Assembly: GCF_036588685.1 (NCBI RefSeq)
Contig: NC_086375.1
Coordinates: 39,702,566-39,766,565 of the forward strand
Source of the DNA: Mytilus trossulus
Taxonomy: Eukaryota; Mollusca; Bivalvia; Mytilida; Mytilidae
Length of the DNA: 64,000 nucleotides
Reading direction: 5' to 3'
The notes below the pieces were generated by a model. It saw only the letters and a program-made list of their open reading frames with translations, made no database searches and was not told the origin of the DNA. Position numbers and translations under genes: made by a program. Below, piece by piece: positions 36,001-51,000 of this stretch (positions within the stretch are counted from its first letter, which is position 1; every line of letters begins with the position of its first letter).

Positions 36001-39000
36001 GAATGTTTGCAATAAACGAAAGTAGACAAGTGCGTTAAAAGCATCATTTTATAAACAGATAAAATATTTTAAAATTTTAAAACCTTAATAATAGAAACAA
36101 CCCGTCTGAGTTAAACAAGTAAATAAAATTGTATACGAACAATTATTGAATGCCTAGAATCTCTTAATGTCTATACTTTAAATTTGTATTTAAATTTCAC
36201 ACTCCAACTTCAACTCCCGTTAGCGCCATGTGTCGCATAGGGCGCGAATGATATTTTCACACTATGTATGTTAATTTATTTGTATATTGTACTTTGGTTT
36301 ACGATGATACAGGTATTTATATGTGTGTAATTAAATTGCGAATATATGAATTGATAATGTTAACCTAATTGATTTCAAATGTCTTTTACATGAAAAAGTT
36401 GACTTCAAATCAATTAGTATATGGTGTTTATTATGATAAATTTACATGTGTTATGATATATAAAACGTAGGACATGTGAACTTTTCACGAACTAGTCTCG
36501 TTAATGACATAACTTGACAGTAATTAACCAAATATTTGAATTATTCATTAACATGTAACAGTTTTTATATTTAACAACAGATAACCATTATTCAGCAATT
36601 TTTGAAAATAAGAATAGATTACAGATTCGATGTTTTGTTATTTCTCGATGATAAACGTTCCTTTTATTTTTTTTAAAGTTTTTTTTTGTTTTATTGTGAT
36701 TAGTCAATGAAATAGTATAATTCATATTTAGAACTGATGGGGAAAAAGCAACATGCTGTTATATTAAAATAGTTGATGAGAAAAAAGTGTTTGTTTTTTT
36801 ATTTATTTTTCTATCGTGAACGAATTACTGTTCAAAATAATTATTTAGTTCATTTTTGTCTCGACTGTGAAAGTTGCGGAGAGTCAGACATAGGGATTTT
36901 TTCCAGTGATGGTTTCAACAGTGTCTAAATTTAATATAAAGTTGCAGTACATATTAATTTGATGACTTTTCACTTAGGTCATGGTCCACTGAATTTGAAT
37001 AAATCAGCAATTTTCAATGTTAAGTCAGTTTGATAAGAACTACTTGTAATAGATCAAAGATAACTTGTTGGAAGTTGCATTACTATCAGTACATATCAGT
37101 ATGGCGATTATTTCAAGGCCCTACCCACCGGCAATAGGAAGTAGTCCAGTTAATGAATTAATGTATCATGTTGCTGCACATCATATTTGTCTTTTTCGAA
37201 AGGCAATCCATTTCTCTTAGTTAACAGTTTATAATAAGAAAGCAATCTAAACAGAGTTGAAAAAGTTTCTGATTTGGTCTTTGATTTCTGCAGATATAAC
37301 GTAATTGTGCAGTACCCCATAACCCTATTGTTAATCGATGTAAAATGTTCAGCTTATTAGTAGATATTCTAAGTATAAGCCATATGCGAAATCAAATTCT
37401 CTCGGAAAGGCAAGAGATTAAATCATCAAATATCATATTGTATACATGATAAAATAAATCAAACACTATGAGCAAACTATTATTAAAGTTACATTGTTCA
37501 TTTCTTTATATAACTGAATTTTAGCCTGCAATGAAATATTATGGATTCCACTGGATATCTAGTTTGAGAGGAGTAAGACTGTTCATTTCTTTATATAATT
37601 CAATTTTATACTGTAATGAAATATAAATGGATCCCACTGGATATCAAGTTTTTGAGGAGTTACAATGTTTATTTCTTTATATAATTTAATTTCAGCCTGC
37701 AATAAGATATCATGGATCCCACTGGATATCTAGTTTTGGAGGTTCATCTACTCGACAGTCACTTTCAACAATTTCACGAAAATCAGAAAAGAAGAAACAC
37801 CACAGAAGAAACATTATTGTCATAATCTTAATAGCCATAGCTTTGTTGGCAGCGTTAGCCATGATTGTGGGAATCTCGATTTTCTTTACCAAAGAAAAAG
37901 GTATGTGTCATGCATTAGTTATTATTTTTCACAGCATTTTTCACCTGACGAATATTCAAATATATAAATGAAGATTCCCCAATAAATAGATCGACGAAAC
38001 AGTAAAAACGAAGAAATGAATTCAAAATTGGTATTTCATTAGCAGTTTTAAAAATGGACATTGATTTTTAACTCGAGCCTGTACCCATAATTTGGTTAGT
38101 AAACTATATATAGAATAAACAAAATAAATAACATTCCTTCTTTAAACATTTAGTTTACCACTGTGTGTAGATAAAGAAAGGCAACAGTAGTATACCGTTG
38201 TTAAAAATTAATAAATCAATAGTGAAAACGTTTACCACTGCGTGTAGGCTTAAGACAAAAACATGCATAAAGTCAGGACATGTAAAATACAAAGGTCGAT
38301 TTGATTTTCAGGTTTTTAAAATTCTTTCTTGGTAACATCTCTATAGACAATAAACGGCAACCAGACAGTAAGTAATTGACAAAAAAAATAATATTGTTTG
38401 TGTGTGATGTTCATGGTCATATAACTATAAACATTTGTTAAGATACATACTTGATAATTCAAAGTTAATTTCAGTATTATTTGTCAAAGTATCTGATTCT
38501 AATCTACTTGAAGCTCTAGACGCCGGTGATTTTATTACAATATTTATCTCTGTAGTAAGTTTAACGATGTTTGAATGCAAGCCGACACACTGCCTGCCTT
38601 TATTATAGTTAATTGGTATATGTAATAATCTAGCTAGTTCGAGTTTTAAGATAGCGTAACAGCCTGATTTATGAAAAAGAAGTCACGATTTACTATCTGT
38701 TTAAAAGGTTTCTTTACTTTCCGATATTTTTAACAGTGTCTGTTATTCTTCTTAACATCTATTTGAATACATAACTATCTTGATACATTTTCATTTGTAT
38801 ATTGATAAATGATTTTGTTTCATCAGTTCTTACCAAGAACATGTTTGATCCAAGTTTTAGAATAGTTTTATTGCTTTACAAGAAATTTCTTGGTGTTCCT
38901 AAACGGAAGGTTATACAGACAGAAGTATAACTATAAAAATTTTTTTTTTATTTATCTGAGTTTAAAATAACTGCAAACGGAGGAATTTGTTTTCAAGATT

Positions 39001-42000
39001 GATGTTGTTCCTGCAATTGTTTAACATTTCACAGTGGAATAATACTTTTACTTTTATTAGTAATCCCTTATTATTATTTATTTTGTATTTACATTGTATC
39101 GAAGGTGTTTCTCGTTTCTCATTTTTTATATAGGTTAAACTGTTTGGTTTTCCGTTTGAATTGTTTTACACTAGTATTCTTTTGGGGTCCTTTATAGCTT
39201 GCTGTTTGGTGTGAGCCAAGGCTCCGTGTTAAAGATTGTGGTACCTTTGATAACTATCAAAGGCCGTACGTTTACCTAACATGGTTTACTTTTATAAATT
39301 GTGACTTCGATTGAGAGTCGTCTCGTTGGCACTCATACCTCATCTTCTTATATCTATTGTACATTTTTTAAACATGTGAAATTACCTTATTATTTGATTT
39401 TTTTTAGACAAAGTTCGACTTAAAACCTGATCTTATGACAGCACATAACACTTTCACCCACAATTTGTGTAAATTTTATGCGATAAATGATTGTTTCAAC
39501 ATGCAATATTTATCATTTATTATTTTTAATATGCAGAACAATAATTTTTGAAAGACAGTTCGTACCCTTAATGGTAAACAATTTAGTACTTTTTATTATT
39601 TTGGTATTTTAACCTTTGTGATTTGAACGTCACTGATGAGTCTTTTGTTGACGAAATTGACGTCTGGCATACACAATTCAAATCCTGATATATATCTTAT
39701 ATTAAAATTTTGTCTTTGAAAGTTCATAATTTATAAAATTTTAATATATAGATATAGGAAGATGTGGTGTGAGTGCCAATTAGACAGCTCTCCATCCAAA
39801 TAACAATTTAAAAAGTAAACCATTATAGGTTAAAGTACGGCCTTATATATAACATATATATGATTTTTTTTTACCTTAACGCTAACGGTAATTGCAAAAA
39901 AGCTGTTAAATAATTTCAAGAAAGATGTTCAAAGTAAGTATGACATTTTAACAAGGAAAATTATAAGCAATTGTAGGAAATCATAATGGTGAATCATGTG
40001 CATCATAAAATTCATTGTTACAGTTTATATATCTCGAACTAGAGATAACGGATACAACAGATACAGTTGAGTCGGCCTCATATCTTGACTTACATCTAGA
40101 AATTGATAATGAGAGTCGGTTGATAACAAAACTCCTGCATGCGGGATAATGTTTCCCAATTGATACGATATTCCCGTGCTTGCATTTCATATCATAATTT
40201 TCTTGATAGCGGGTTGCTGCTCCTAAGGAAGCTATTAAATCAGAAGTTCCAAATGGTGAAGTTGAAATCATCCCTTTCGTAAGTTTTTTGGACGCCTTCA
40301 CGAGTTGGTTGACCGTTATGGAATAACTGTTTCACAAATATCGGATATGTTCCTAATGTCGTAACTACAATCCCCTTCCCTTTCATGAATATGACCTACC
40401 GAATTAGATAATTTACCGGATTGTTATAAAATAAGCAACACGATGGGTACCACATGTGGAGCAGGATCTGCATACCCTACCGGAGACCCCCCCCAGTTTT
40501 TAGTGGGGTTCGTGTTTTAGTTTTTTATGTTGTGTCATATGTGTTCTAGTGTTTGTCTGTTTGTCATTTTTCATTTTTAGACAGGCGTTGTAAGTTTATT
40601 TTCTATCTATGAGTTTGACTGTCCCTCTTGTATCTTTCGTCCTTCTTTTATAGAGACGTACACGATAAAGATGTATTCAAAACACTTTTTAAATAATCAA
40701 AACTTTTCTGTTTTAGGGATAAATGTTTCCAACTTTAGCAGCCCGACACCTAATTCACAGAAGGCGATATATAAACGCCATCTCAAACTGGGTTAAACTC
40801 AGCTGCTTCATGTTATCATTCCATTCTCCTCTAAACGTAAATATCTTTTCATTTCGCAGCAAGATATATTTCATCGAAGAAGAAAAATTACATTGAATCA
40901 AAGTTATTTTATTTTTACGACAACTTGTAGAATTTTACAAATTTCAAACTTTGAAATACTATCTCTTAATATGTTTTACAATCTTTTTTTGGAATATCTT
41001 TCGGCATGGTCATGTCAAATCTAGTGCTTCAAGCTTAGAACTAAGATTGATAACGTTGACGGATGGTGATTTATGCTTGCATTAAAACACATGTTGTAAA
41101 TCTAAGTAATTGATGTTCTTCTAAGAATGATAAGATGCAGTGCTTTGACGCATTAACAGCGCACATCAGTCTTAAATTCACATAATTTACTGTTATATAA
41201 TACCTTAGAAGTTAGTTTCCATAAAATAAATAATAACTTGAATGATTTATATATATGAAATTACTATTTAATTTTTGAAAGAAAATATCTTTAACATATT
41301 AAACGTGTTTTACTATCAACGATAGAAAGTTTTCAAAATGGATCATGCAACGGCAGTTGATCATTTGTGATAAACCTATGTAACTCGATAATGATTGTTT
41401 CCCCACCTAGGTAAATTCGTTTCAGTAAAAGTTGCATGTTTTGTAATTGTTGGTTTTGGACATCTACCGGCCTTAGTCTGTACGACTTGCTGAGATGTTC
41501 AATAACGTGTGGCCTTCAACAATGTCGACTAGCCAACATTGTATTTCTAGTTTTGAAAAAAAAAACCATTTGAAATAAGTCGTACAATATACTTTTTTAA
41601 AAATGTCTAATAAATATTTGTAAAAAATAACAAAAGAATCCAAAAACAGAAAATGAAACTATGTGCTATTTTTTGCCTGATCAAATCAAATATGTAATAA
41701 AAAAAAATAACCTTCATGTGCTACTTTTTGAGTTAAATGAGGTCGAAGTTTTGTATATTTGCTCAAAATTCGCATTTGTGACTTTATTTTCCATTTCGAA
41801 AGAAAGCCAAAACTTTTTTTGTTTTAAAAGATAAACACAAATTGTTCTTCGTTAAATAATTTGTAATTTCTGTATTTTGTAAATATCCTAACAACTTGTG
41901 CATTTTGTATTCAGAAATAACTCATATTTATCAAATGGTCAAGAATTGAGAACAAAACGAAACGTAATTTTTGCTATATATTTATCAAAATTAAAAAAAG

Positions 42001-45000
42001 TGCACTATTTACATTTTTATAAAATTTGGGTCACATAATCTCCCTGCAAAATGAAACAAAATGTCGTTTGAAGAAATAGGGGTCCATGTACTCGTTTTCA
42101 AATTAAATCAGTTTGAATGATAAAAATCAGTCGAAAATGCATCTTTTCTCGGTATGTCACAGTTTGGCGTCGCGAAAATAACATTTTACGTTAGCAAGGT
42201 CGTTACCTCCCCTGTAACTGTATAGTTTGCCTTTAAAACAAATACTGCATGTTCGTAGCCTTAGATCAAGGTAAGGTTTAAACTTGTTACACGAATCCGT
42301 AACACATTTTAATGTAACCCTAATATCATTCGAAACTCTGTAGTATTACTCTTAGACATAGTTGTCCCAAAATTTAGCACGACCATTTTGCATTTTCATT
42401 TTCATTGCTAGGTGCCACCCTTAACATCAAATTCATGTTTTTATTTATAAGTCTTTTCGTCAAAGACACTGATATTCAAATACCATTTGCCCATAAAAAC
42501 GTATAACCAAAATACCAAACTCCAAGGTTTATTCACACAAAGGGGAAAGATTTAATCATCAAGTGTGAACGTCTGTAATTTGCTGTTGTTTCGAATTTAC
42601 AGCTATAAAGTACATTTGTTAAGATTTCGATCTAAACAAGTTTTTTAAGCTCAGACTTGAACGTATTCTTTTAATTGGAATGACAGATAAGACAATCGCA
42701 CATCTTAAATGCGATCGTATACCTAATAACATTTAATTTATAAAGATTAGATAATGTTAATCGTAAAATCTCTAAAGAGAATCATATCTTATACAATAAA
42801 TTATGATTAGTTAACAAAGACGTTCTGAAACAACAGCGCTCACATACACGTTTACAATAAATGTCATTGTACCCTCTGTTAGATCTAATCATGATCAGCA
42901 CTAAAACGCCATGATTATACCGTTTGATGGGTTTTTTTAAACATTATTTAACATATGTTTCTGCTCTCTCCTGAGAACATATTATTATGAAATTTCAGAA
43001 AAAATTAAAGTAAAAAATTTTCCATTCTGCCCGCGGAAACCTATTATTGTCAGTTTGCATTTACTGTAACAAAGCCCATTTGCTTATTTCAAACATGTTG
43101 TTATGGTCATGCAGATTGATAAGCCATTACAAAAATAATAATAAGTTAACATGTTTTTATTGTTTCGGCTATTAACTGTTACTTCACATTATTTATAATG
43201 TTTATGAGTTAGAAAGGTCTTATTTTAAGAATGAATTTTCACCACATTAAATGGACTACTTTGTCATGTAGAGATTGCATGCGATTTACTCTATATTTGT
43301 TTTACCTTTTATTACGCTTTTATACTAGAAAGAGTGTAAACATGTACGTGAAAGTACTAGCTATTTCAAGCGTGATTGTTTTTATATCGCTTCGACTATT
43401 TGGACGTTAGTGGTATTTCGTAAGCAGTTGTATTTGCAATGACATAACTATATAGTATGTCCATGAGGATTATTTGGCCACATCTCTAGTCTCATATTGA
43501 AGTATTTGAATTTCAGCATTTGCATCGTTTTAATCGTAAAAAAAGGCGAGACCTTGTCCAAATGTCGTTCGCCAAAGTACTTAAAATGTTGCAGTATCGG
43601 CCTTTTATATGTAACAATTTTATGATGTCATCTAGCACTTTCTTGCCTTTTATATATGTAAAATTTATCACTGACTCTTTTGAATTTGTTTAGCAACGCT
43701 TTAGAGAACTTAGAGTAGCATTTAGTTGATAAGAGATATCTCCTATTGAAAGACATCGACTCACTTAAAACGAATAATTATTGAAAGGGATGAAATATAT
43801 TTTGCATTTATCTATCCTTCATCCATTCATTACAGATTTGGATATAGTTCGTCTCTCAACCTTCACATTTTCCGTCACTTAAAAAAGACTTATAGGAGGA
43901 CGGATGGACTCTTCCACTCCCCGTTCTAATGATGTTGGGATACCAGTCTTGTCAAATGCTGACATAGAAAAGCACAATACATTTAGCCTAGAAAAACGGA
44001 TGCTTATTGTCTTTCACAAACGAATTCGTTCTACTCACACAAATATAACTGCATAATATAATAGCTCACATGGATTTAAATGGTAATTTAGTATACATTT
44101 TTAAGACACGTATACAATTACTGATGAAATTAGTTTGATAACAATATATCAAATAAATATTTATTTTTCAGCACTGCTGAGGGCGCATATAAGTTTAATT
44201 ATTGACAACAGAGAATTCCATGATGCTTTGAAGGACACTACATCCGATGAGTTTCAATCTATTGCGCAGCCACTATGTAATGAGGCAAGGATTTTTCAGA
44301 ACACTATTATAAGATGTGAAAATTAACATAAAATAGCTTAAAGTAATCGTTTCATCTTGCTTGCAGCATTGTTGTATAAGATAGTATACCAATGATATAA
44401 TAATGGATAAGATTAGATGGTCTTCGATTAATTATTTCTTTAAATAACAAAGAAATATTTGAACAACTGTTTACCTCAATAACCTTTAAAAATCCAAAGT
44501 ATTTGAATTTGAATATATACATATAAGTGTCACAAATCTAACAATTGCAGATCAACAATACATGATGAAGGTATACTAGTAACATAAATACTGAATTCCA
44601 AGGCAAAACAAGAAAGCGAAAGTCCATGTATATACCATTAAAACTGACGAAATCAACACTATCAATTAACGGAACTAGAGAAAAACAATTATCATTTTTC
44701 TTACTTGATACAGGTATTTGCAAAAGAAAATGATGAGTTACGCCTGATTTTATAACTATCCAAACCTCCCACTTGTATGTTAGTTATAGTTATAGAATAA
44801 TGACGAAATTTTGTTATTTTCAGATGCATAAGTATTTCCTTACAAGTGAATTGACCTCCTTTTTTGTTACGTGTAATGTTATAAAAATGGTGTAAGTATT
44901 ATTGTATTTTTGTTTATCAATATCACATGGATGATGGGGTTTGTGTAGCTCAATCTTTTATTTTGGTAGAGTCTTACATATTTTTGTAATAAGAAAACGG

Positions 45001-48000
45001 AGATTTGGTTTGGTTTCAAATGCTACAAATATCTTAAATATATAGGTCATATGAAAAGGATTTCAGTAGATATATGTCATGGAAGGTCTTCAATAATGGG
45101 CAACATCCATACTGTCAGCTGTAAAAGCCCCAAAATTACAAAATTTAAAACAATTTTTGAGAAATAATTAAATAAAAAATCCATGGCCTGAGTTATTAAA
45201 GGTAAATAAACAAAAAGCAAGTATGTTTTCTGCTCTTTCGTCGCGTTGTTGTCTCTTTGAAACATTCACGATATCTATTCTAAATTTTCAAATAGACAGC
45301 AACCAACAATAACCACTAAACTACACTCTCTTGACATATAAAAACATATATATATATATATAAAAACATGCTTGTGACTATATTTTTGATCTAATTTCGT
45401 TTGCTAATTTCTCAACTTATGTATAAGAATTTTTTATTTCAATTATTTGGCCTCGAACATCACTCTAGACATTACCATTACTGAATACACATGAATTGTA
45501 CCAAACATATGGTAAAGTAAAATTGGTACCGCTTTTATCATAACTGTTTCTTGGTCAATACCGCTGCTGGTCTTTAAACTGTATTTTCATATTAAACAAG
45601 ATGACTTTTTCTTTTCAGTGATGTTGATGGCAAAGTTGGAGTTTTCTTTGACCTTGATTTTTTGAAGAATTCACAGACTGATAGCAAAAAGACTATAGAG
45701 GACATCATTATAATGAAATCTGGAAGACTTGTTAAAAACGACAAATTGTACCTTGTTATTCGAGATTTTTTAGTCTACGTTAAGAGCTTAAAAATAACAC
45801 TGGAAACGGTTTATGTTCCTGGACCTGTTGAACTGCCGGATAGAGATAAATATCTAACAAGTGAGTTCACTAGTAATAGATATATGTTGATAGAAATCAC
45901 ACTTATGAATCATACCCTTATTTCATTTAATATTCTATTATTTCAATTACATTAAGTTGAAATTGTCTTTTGAAAATCAGTTAAAGCTGCTAAAAAGCTT
46001 CAGCAAAACTTAAAAAAAATCATGTTTAATGGTTTAATGAATTTCAAAATTACTTATTTGTGCTGATGTATTTTTTTTTATCTTCGATTTCAATTTAGTT
46101 ACGTTTATTTTATTGGAGTACAATGTCTTTGATTTTTTTCTTCTTGTTTTATTCCCCTGATGTAAGCTACTGCTTAACGTATTATCAATTCATTAAAAAT
46201 AATCTAATTCAGAAGTGGAATGGTCGACATGGTCTGAATGTAGTAAAACCTGCGGTGTAGGTATCCAGAAACGTACTAGAAACTGCACGGAGTTTGATAT
46301 CAAAAATCGTTTATGTGATGGGGATGAACATGACGATCAGGCTTGTCAACATAATCCTTGTCCAGGTAAATATTAAAGATAAGCAAATATAATGGGAAAA
46401 GTATTACTCATATATCAAGGGAAGAACATACCTCAACACGACCAAAAAAAAAAAAAAAAAAAAAGCATGAATATTCCCAAATACAAAGAAAAATGAAAAT
46501 CAAAAAGTTCTCCACTAAAACCTGAGGTGATTTAAGATGCTGTGTAAAGATTGAGTGATAAGTTTTTGGCGTTTGGCGTCCTTAATGTACTAAAAGACTA
46601 CATTGGAGCAATAAACATACAATTGGGAATATGAAAAATTAAATTAAAAAGTACAAGGAAAATTTTAAATAGGAAAGTCATTTATCAAACGAAAAAATCG
46701 GAAGCCCAAACACATCAAGCGAATGGAAAACGAGTGTTATCTTCCCGACTGTGTTTTTATCAAGTTTTTATCTTGTCCAATTTTAAAAGGTCAAACTGAA
46801 AGATATTCCCTTTCCAAAGATTGAAAATGAGACAAGGGAACACATCAAAAGTGTACATATTAAATTGTTATTCTTAAGAGCAAACATAATGTTAATCGTA
46901 TAATGTTATACAAAGAAGTATGTGACAAAACACTTAAATAAACAACAGCACTAACTTACGCGTAAACAATAAATGTCATTCAGATCATAATAAAAGTACA
47001 AATATACTCCTGCTGCCCTCGAATATTTATCATTGTCAATTTTCATTAACTGTGACAAGCCCCTTTTGCTTATTTGAAACATGTATTTATTTTCATGGAG
47101 ATTGATAAGCCACAACAATAATCATAGTAAAAACAAGTTTATTTGTTTTGGTTATAGTATTATTTTACATTGTTTATAACGACTATATCTTTGTATTTTA
47201 TCACCTAAAAAAATCACTACATCAAATGGAATACTTTTTTCATTTAAAAATCAAATGCGAGATATTTGTATTTTTTAATCCTAAACTGTATGAAGACCGA
47301 AGACCACAGATAACTTGTATTTTAACCACCAAAACCAAAGGATGTCACATAATGATATATAAATGTGTTTGTACATAAGCAATGGCATATGGCATTTCCG
47401 TAACGTTGATGTTATTTGGTCCTATCCCAAATCACTTTTCAATAACTTTTAATACTTGCACTGGATGCTGGATGTCAATCATTTCATTTTTCTAAGGTTA
47501 CAGCTAGTTGCACATTGCAGCATTTCATTTCAACATTTAGTATTATTCCTTTTTACTAAGAAATATCTCTGTGTCAACAGTTTATTGTTTCTTTTACCTT
47601 TAGTTAATCTAATGTCATCAGCCAAATTAAGACTGTTACAATTTCAGTCTTTAATACTCCGACGTTTTTTTAAGTTTAAACTTCCTAACTAGATTCGTAC
47701 ATTTTTCTGTGTACAATTTATCACTAGTTCCTTCCATTTGTTAAGCAACACTTGAAAACTTTATAGCTGTTTTGATTTGAGCGTCACTGATTAGACTTAT
47801 GTAGAGGAAACGTGCGTCTGGCGTATCAAATTATAATCCTAAGGATGGTGTGAAGTTTAACAGAATATATAGTAAAAGAAAAAAGGAAAGTGGCCAAAAA
47901 GTATAAAATTAAAAAAAAAAATACATAAAAAATAAAAAAAAATACAGAAATGAAGTACCCCAACCTAGAACCTCATAAAGGAATATCACTGACATTTTGG

Positions 48001-51000
48001 AGATTTCTCCTATCGCAAGGCATTTTTTTAAAGTAGGAAAGGGTCGTTTTCGATCCTTTAATTATTCATCAAATTTAAACAATACATTTGAATTTATACT
48101 CTTTACCTTATATATTATCAAATACTCAAACAATAAAGAAACAATAGAAGAAGCCAATTGAAGCTTCTTCCCCTCATTTGGAGGTTTTCACAGTTTTGTC
48201 AAATGCTGTTGTAGAAAACACTGATCTATATTGCTTAGACAAAATGAATTTTTGTATCTGAGGTAAAAGAAATATTTTACTGACATTGATATTCATGTAT
48301 TTTGGTTAACCTGTATTAAAAAGATGATTCAGGAATCATTTTCAAGAAATCTTAGTGATATTAATTGTTGCATAACATTATATTAAATATTTCTTTTCAA
48401 TGTTTCAGCCCTCCTTCGAGCACACAGCAGTTTAATAATTGACAATGAAGAGTTCAATGATGTTTTGAAGGACAATTCATCCGATGAGTTTCATTCCATT
48501 GCAAAACCTCTATGCTATATCGTAAGAAATGCTTAGAAAAGTATGACAAGATGTGACAATTTTATTGAGATAGCCTTAACTATAACGTGCATCTTAGCTG
48601 TAGGGTTTGTCTCAACATATCGACTCAAAGTGATGCCATTATGGCATATGAATAATTATGAATAGATATGTCAATTCTGATATGAAATATTTTAGTAATA
48701 AGTTTTAATTTTATTACAAATAATCATGAAATGAGAAGGTGTTATAAATTTTATTTAACATCAGTGATAAAGTTCAGCAGCAAGAGCAATGACACAGACA
48801 TGTCTGTATAACGACTGAATATTAACATTACAAATATAAAGACAAATGTCTTGATTTTTTCAGATGTATAGATATTTCCTCTCAAGTGACCTGGCTTCAC
48901 ATTTCGTCAAGTGTGATGTTATTAATATGATGTAAGTGTTTTTGTATTTTGTTTGCAGAACTCACTATGTCAGTCAAATCGGCACGATGCTCAAAATCAA
49001 TTAAATGAAGACAAACAACACAATGTATCAAATTATGAGTACCCGAAGTACCTGAAAGCTAATAACAAATAATAATTAGATTCATTTACACTAACGTATA
49101 AATCAGTACACAACTAAAGGCTTAAATGTTTACACGTCATATTCAGTCTGACAAATGCATGATCTTGTGTAATACAAAATAGTAAGGATGTAGGATATTG
49201 GTGTCATTCGGTTTGCTATTATAAATTGATATCAATTAAGACAAAACTCGTTTATAGGCTCAATGAATTAACATTGATAATATATGTATGCATGGGCTTT
49301 CTTAAAAAAAAGTACCGTAAAATTAGAATGTGGTATCCCATTTTAAATAGAATTTTAAATGACTGGTACAGCCATACTTTAATATTGAATGCTTTGTTTA
49401 CAGTAATATTAATGGTAAAGTTGGAATCTTCTTTAATCTGGATTTCTTAAAGAACTCACCGATTGACACCGAAAAAATAGTAGAGGACATCATTAAAAAG
49501 AAGTCTCCAAAAATTGTTAAAACCGACAAACTGTACTACTTGATTCGAGATTTTTTAGTGAACATTAAGAGCATCAACATAACACTGAAAATGGCTTCTG
49601 TTCCTGGAACCGTTGAACTTCCAGATAGACATAAATATCTGACAAGTGAGTTTAGTGGTAAAAATATCAATTGATAAAATTAACAACCATATGTATATAG
49701 ATACGTAAATATAAGCTAGTATACCCATTTTTTACCAATATTCGATAGAATATATAAAATTCTCATCAATTACTGCAAAATGTTATTATGAAATTAGATA
49801 AAGCTTGTACGAAGATTAATAGTATTTAAACGAAAAAAAGAAAAATGTTAATCACATCTCAAAGAGTGTCTGTTTAATGAATTTTAAATTAAACTAAAAA
49901 AAGCACAATTCTTTTAAACATTTCAACATGTTCAAAGCACAAAATATTTATGCTAAAACTAATGTTTCCTTTGATTTTTTTTCATGTTTATGACATTAAT
50001 GTAATGACTGTTGATTGTCACGTTTTTATCTTCTTCACTCAACGTAGAGTCTTTAATGTAAAATAATTCTTATTAGACGAGGAATGGTCAAGCTGGTCAA
50101 AGTGCAGTAGTTCGTGTGGTGAAGGTTTACAGAAACGTATACGATATTGCTCGGACTTTGATATCCAACATCACTTATGTGAAGGGAATGAATTTAAAGT
50201 ACAGGCTTGCATATCTGATCCTTGTCCAGGTTTGTTTTATATAAACAGGTTTCCTTAAATTATATTATCTCGCAATTTTAAAGACATTGAGTGAAAATAA
50301 AAATTGTTGAAATACTACTTATAAAGGATTTTGTTGTCATTTTTTATGATATTACATTGAAACAAATCTATATATGAAATGCTCGACATCAGATTTAAGT
50401 GGGATATACGTTCACACACGGGGTCTAACAAAATGATAACCAAAACTGACATTAACAAATCATTTACGTATATAAGGCCGTGTTCACATTGACCTAAATT
50501 CGGTGTTGTGTTAGTGTAACTCACACGTAAACTAAACACAATTGCGTTCCCATTGATAAAACTCAATGTTTACATATAGTTTAAATCATGTTTTACCTAC
50601 ACACAGTCGATAGTCAATGTAGGCCCTGTGTAGGTTAAGTGTACACAAAACTAGGCATTTAGGACATTAGTTTTATCGTGTATATATTTAAGGAGGAAAC
50701 TATTTTTGAGTAAAATTGATATTTTTGATAATTATTAGTTTTAATTTTACAGATTTGTTTTTGTTAAAAAAAATTAACGTTCTTTATTAACCCCTAAGCA
50801 AGACTCAAAACAGCATCATTGCCGAACCCATAAGGCAGCAACCAATTGATTTTCGGGGGGGGGGGGGCTATTATAGTTGAGTATAAAACATAAAGGCAAG
50901 GGGTTGGGGGTGGTGAGCTATGGATTTTGTTTTTGAAACAAAAAATGTTTCCAGTTTTTTGGCCCTGAAAAAAAATTGTTTGTTTCACCCTCAGCTGCCA

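Larger units (their letters stand above)
33019..37695 (+). other. Intron 1 of the membrane-protein gene
   Basis: A 4.7 kb AT-rich intron. Besides the splice-site triplication at its 3' end it contains family A and family B repeats. No exon-like frame with matching phase was seen between 33019 and 37490. Confidence 0.7.
37901..44171 (+). other. Intron 2 of the membrane-protein gene
   Basis: 6.3 kb between the transmembrane exon and the first SEA exon, joined in phase 1 (G|CA). It holds dispersed repeats, one retroelement relic and, from about 42750, the left part of the block duplication that also covers the SEA exons. No further exon was found. Confidence 0.7.
42750..50240 (+). repeat. Block duplication of intron + SEA + TSP1 (about 3.5 kb units)
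   Basis: 42750-46375 and 46889-50240 match in order, in both exons and introns. Intronic examples: 'aatgttaatcgta', 'caataaatgtcatt', 'tgcttattt-aaacatg', 'agattgataagcca' and 'ttttgtcaaatgctg' occur in both units in the same order. The four exons of each unit have identical lengths (113, 68, 242 and 153 nt). Confidence 0.85.

Noticed and set aside
39981..40301. Minus-strand frame of 106 codons
   Set aside because: It is the antisense reading of the retroelement relic, whose plus-strand pieces match the expected protein blocks.
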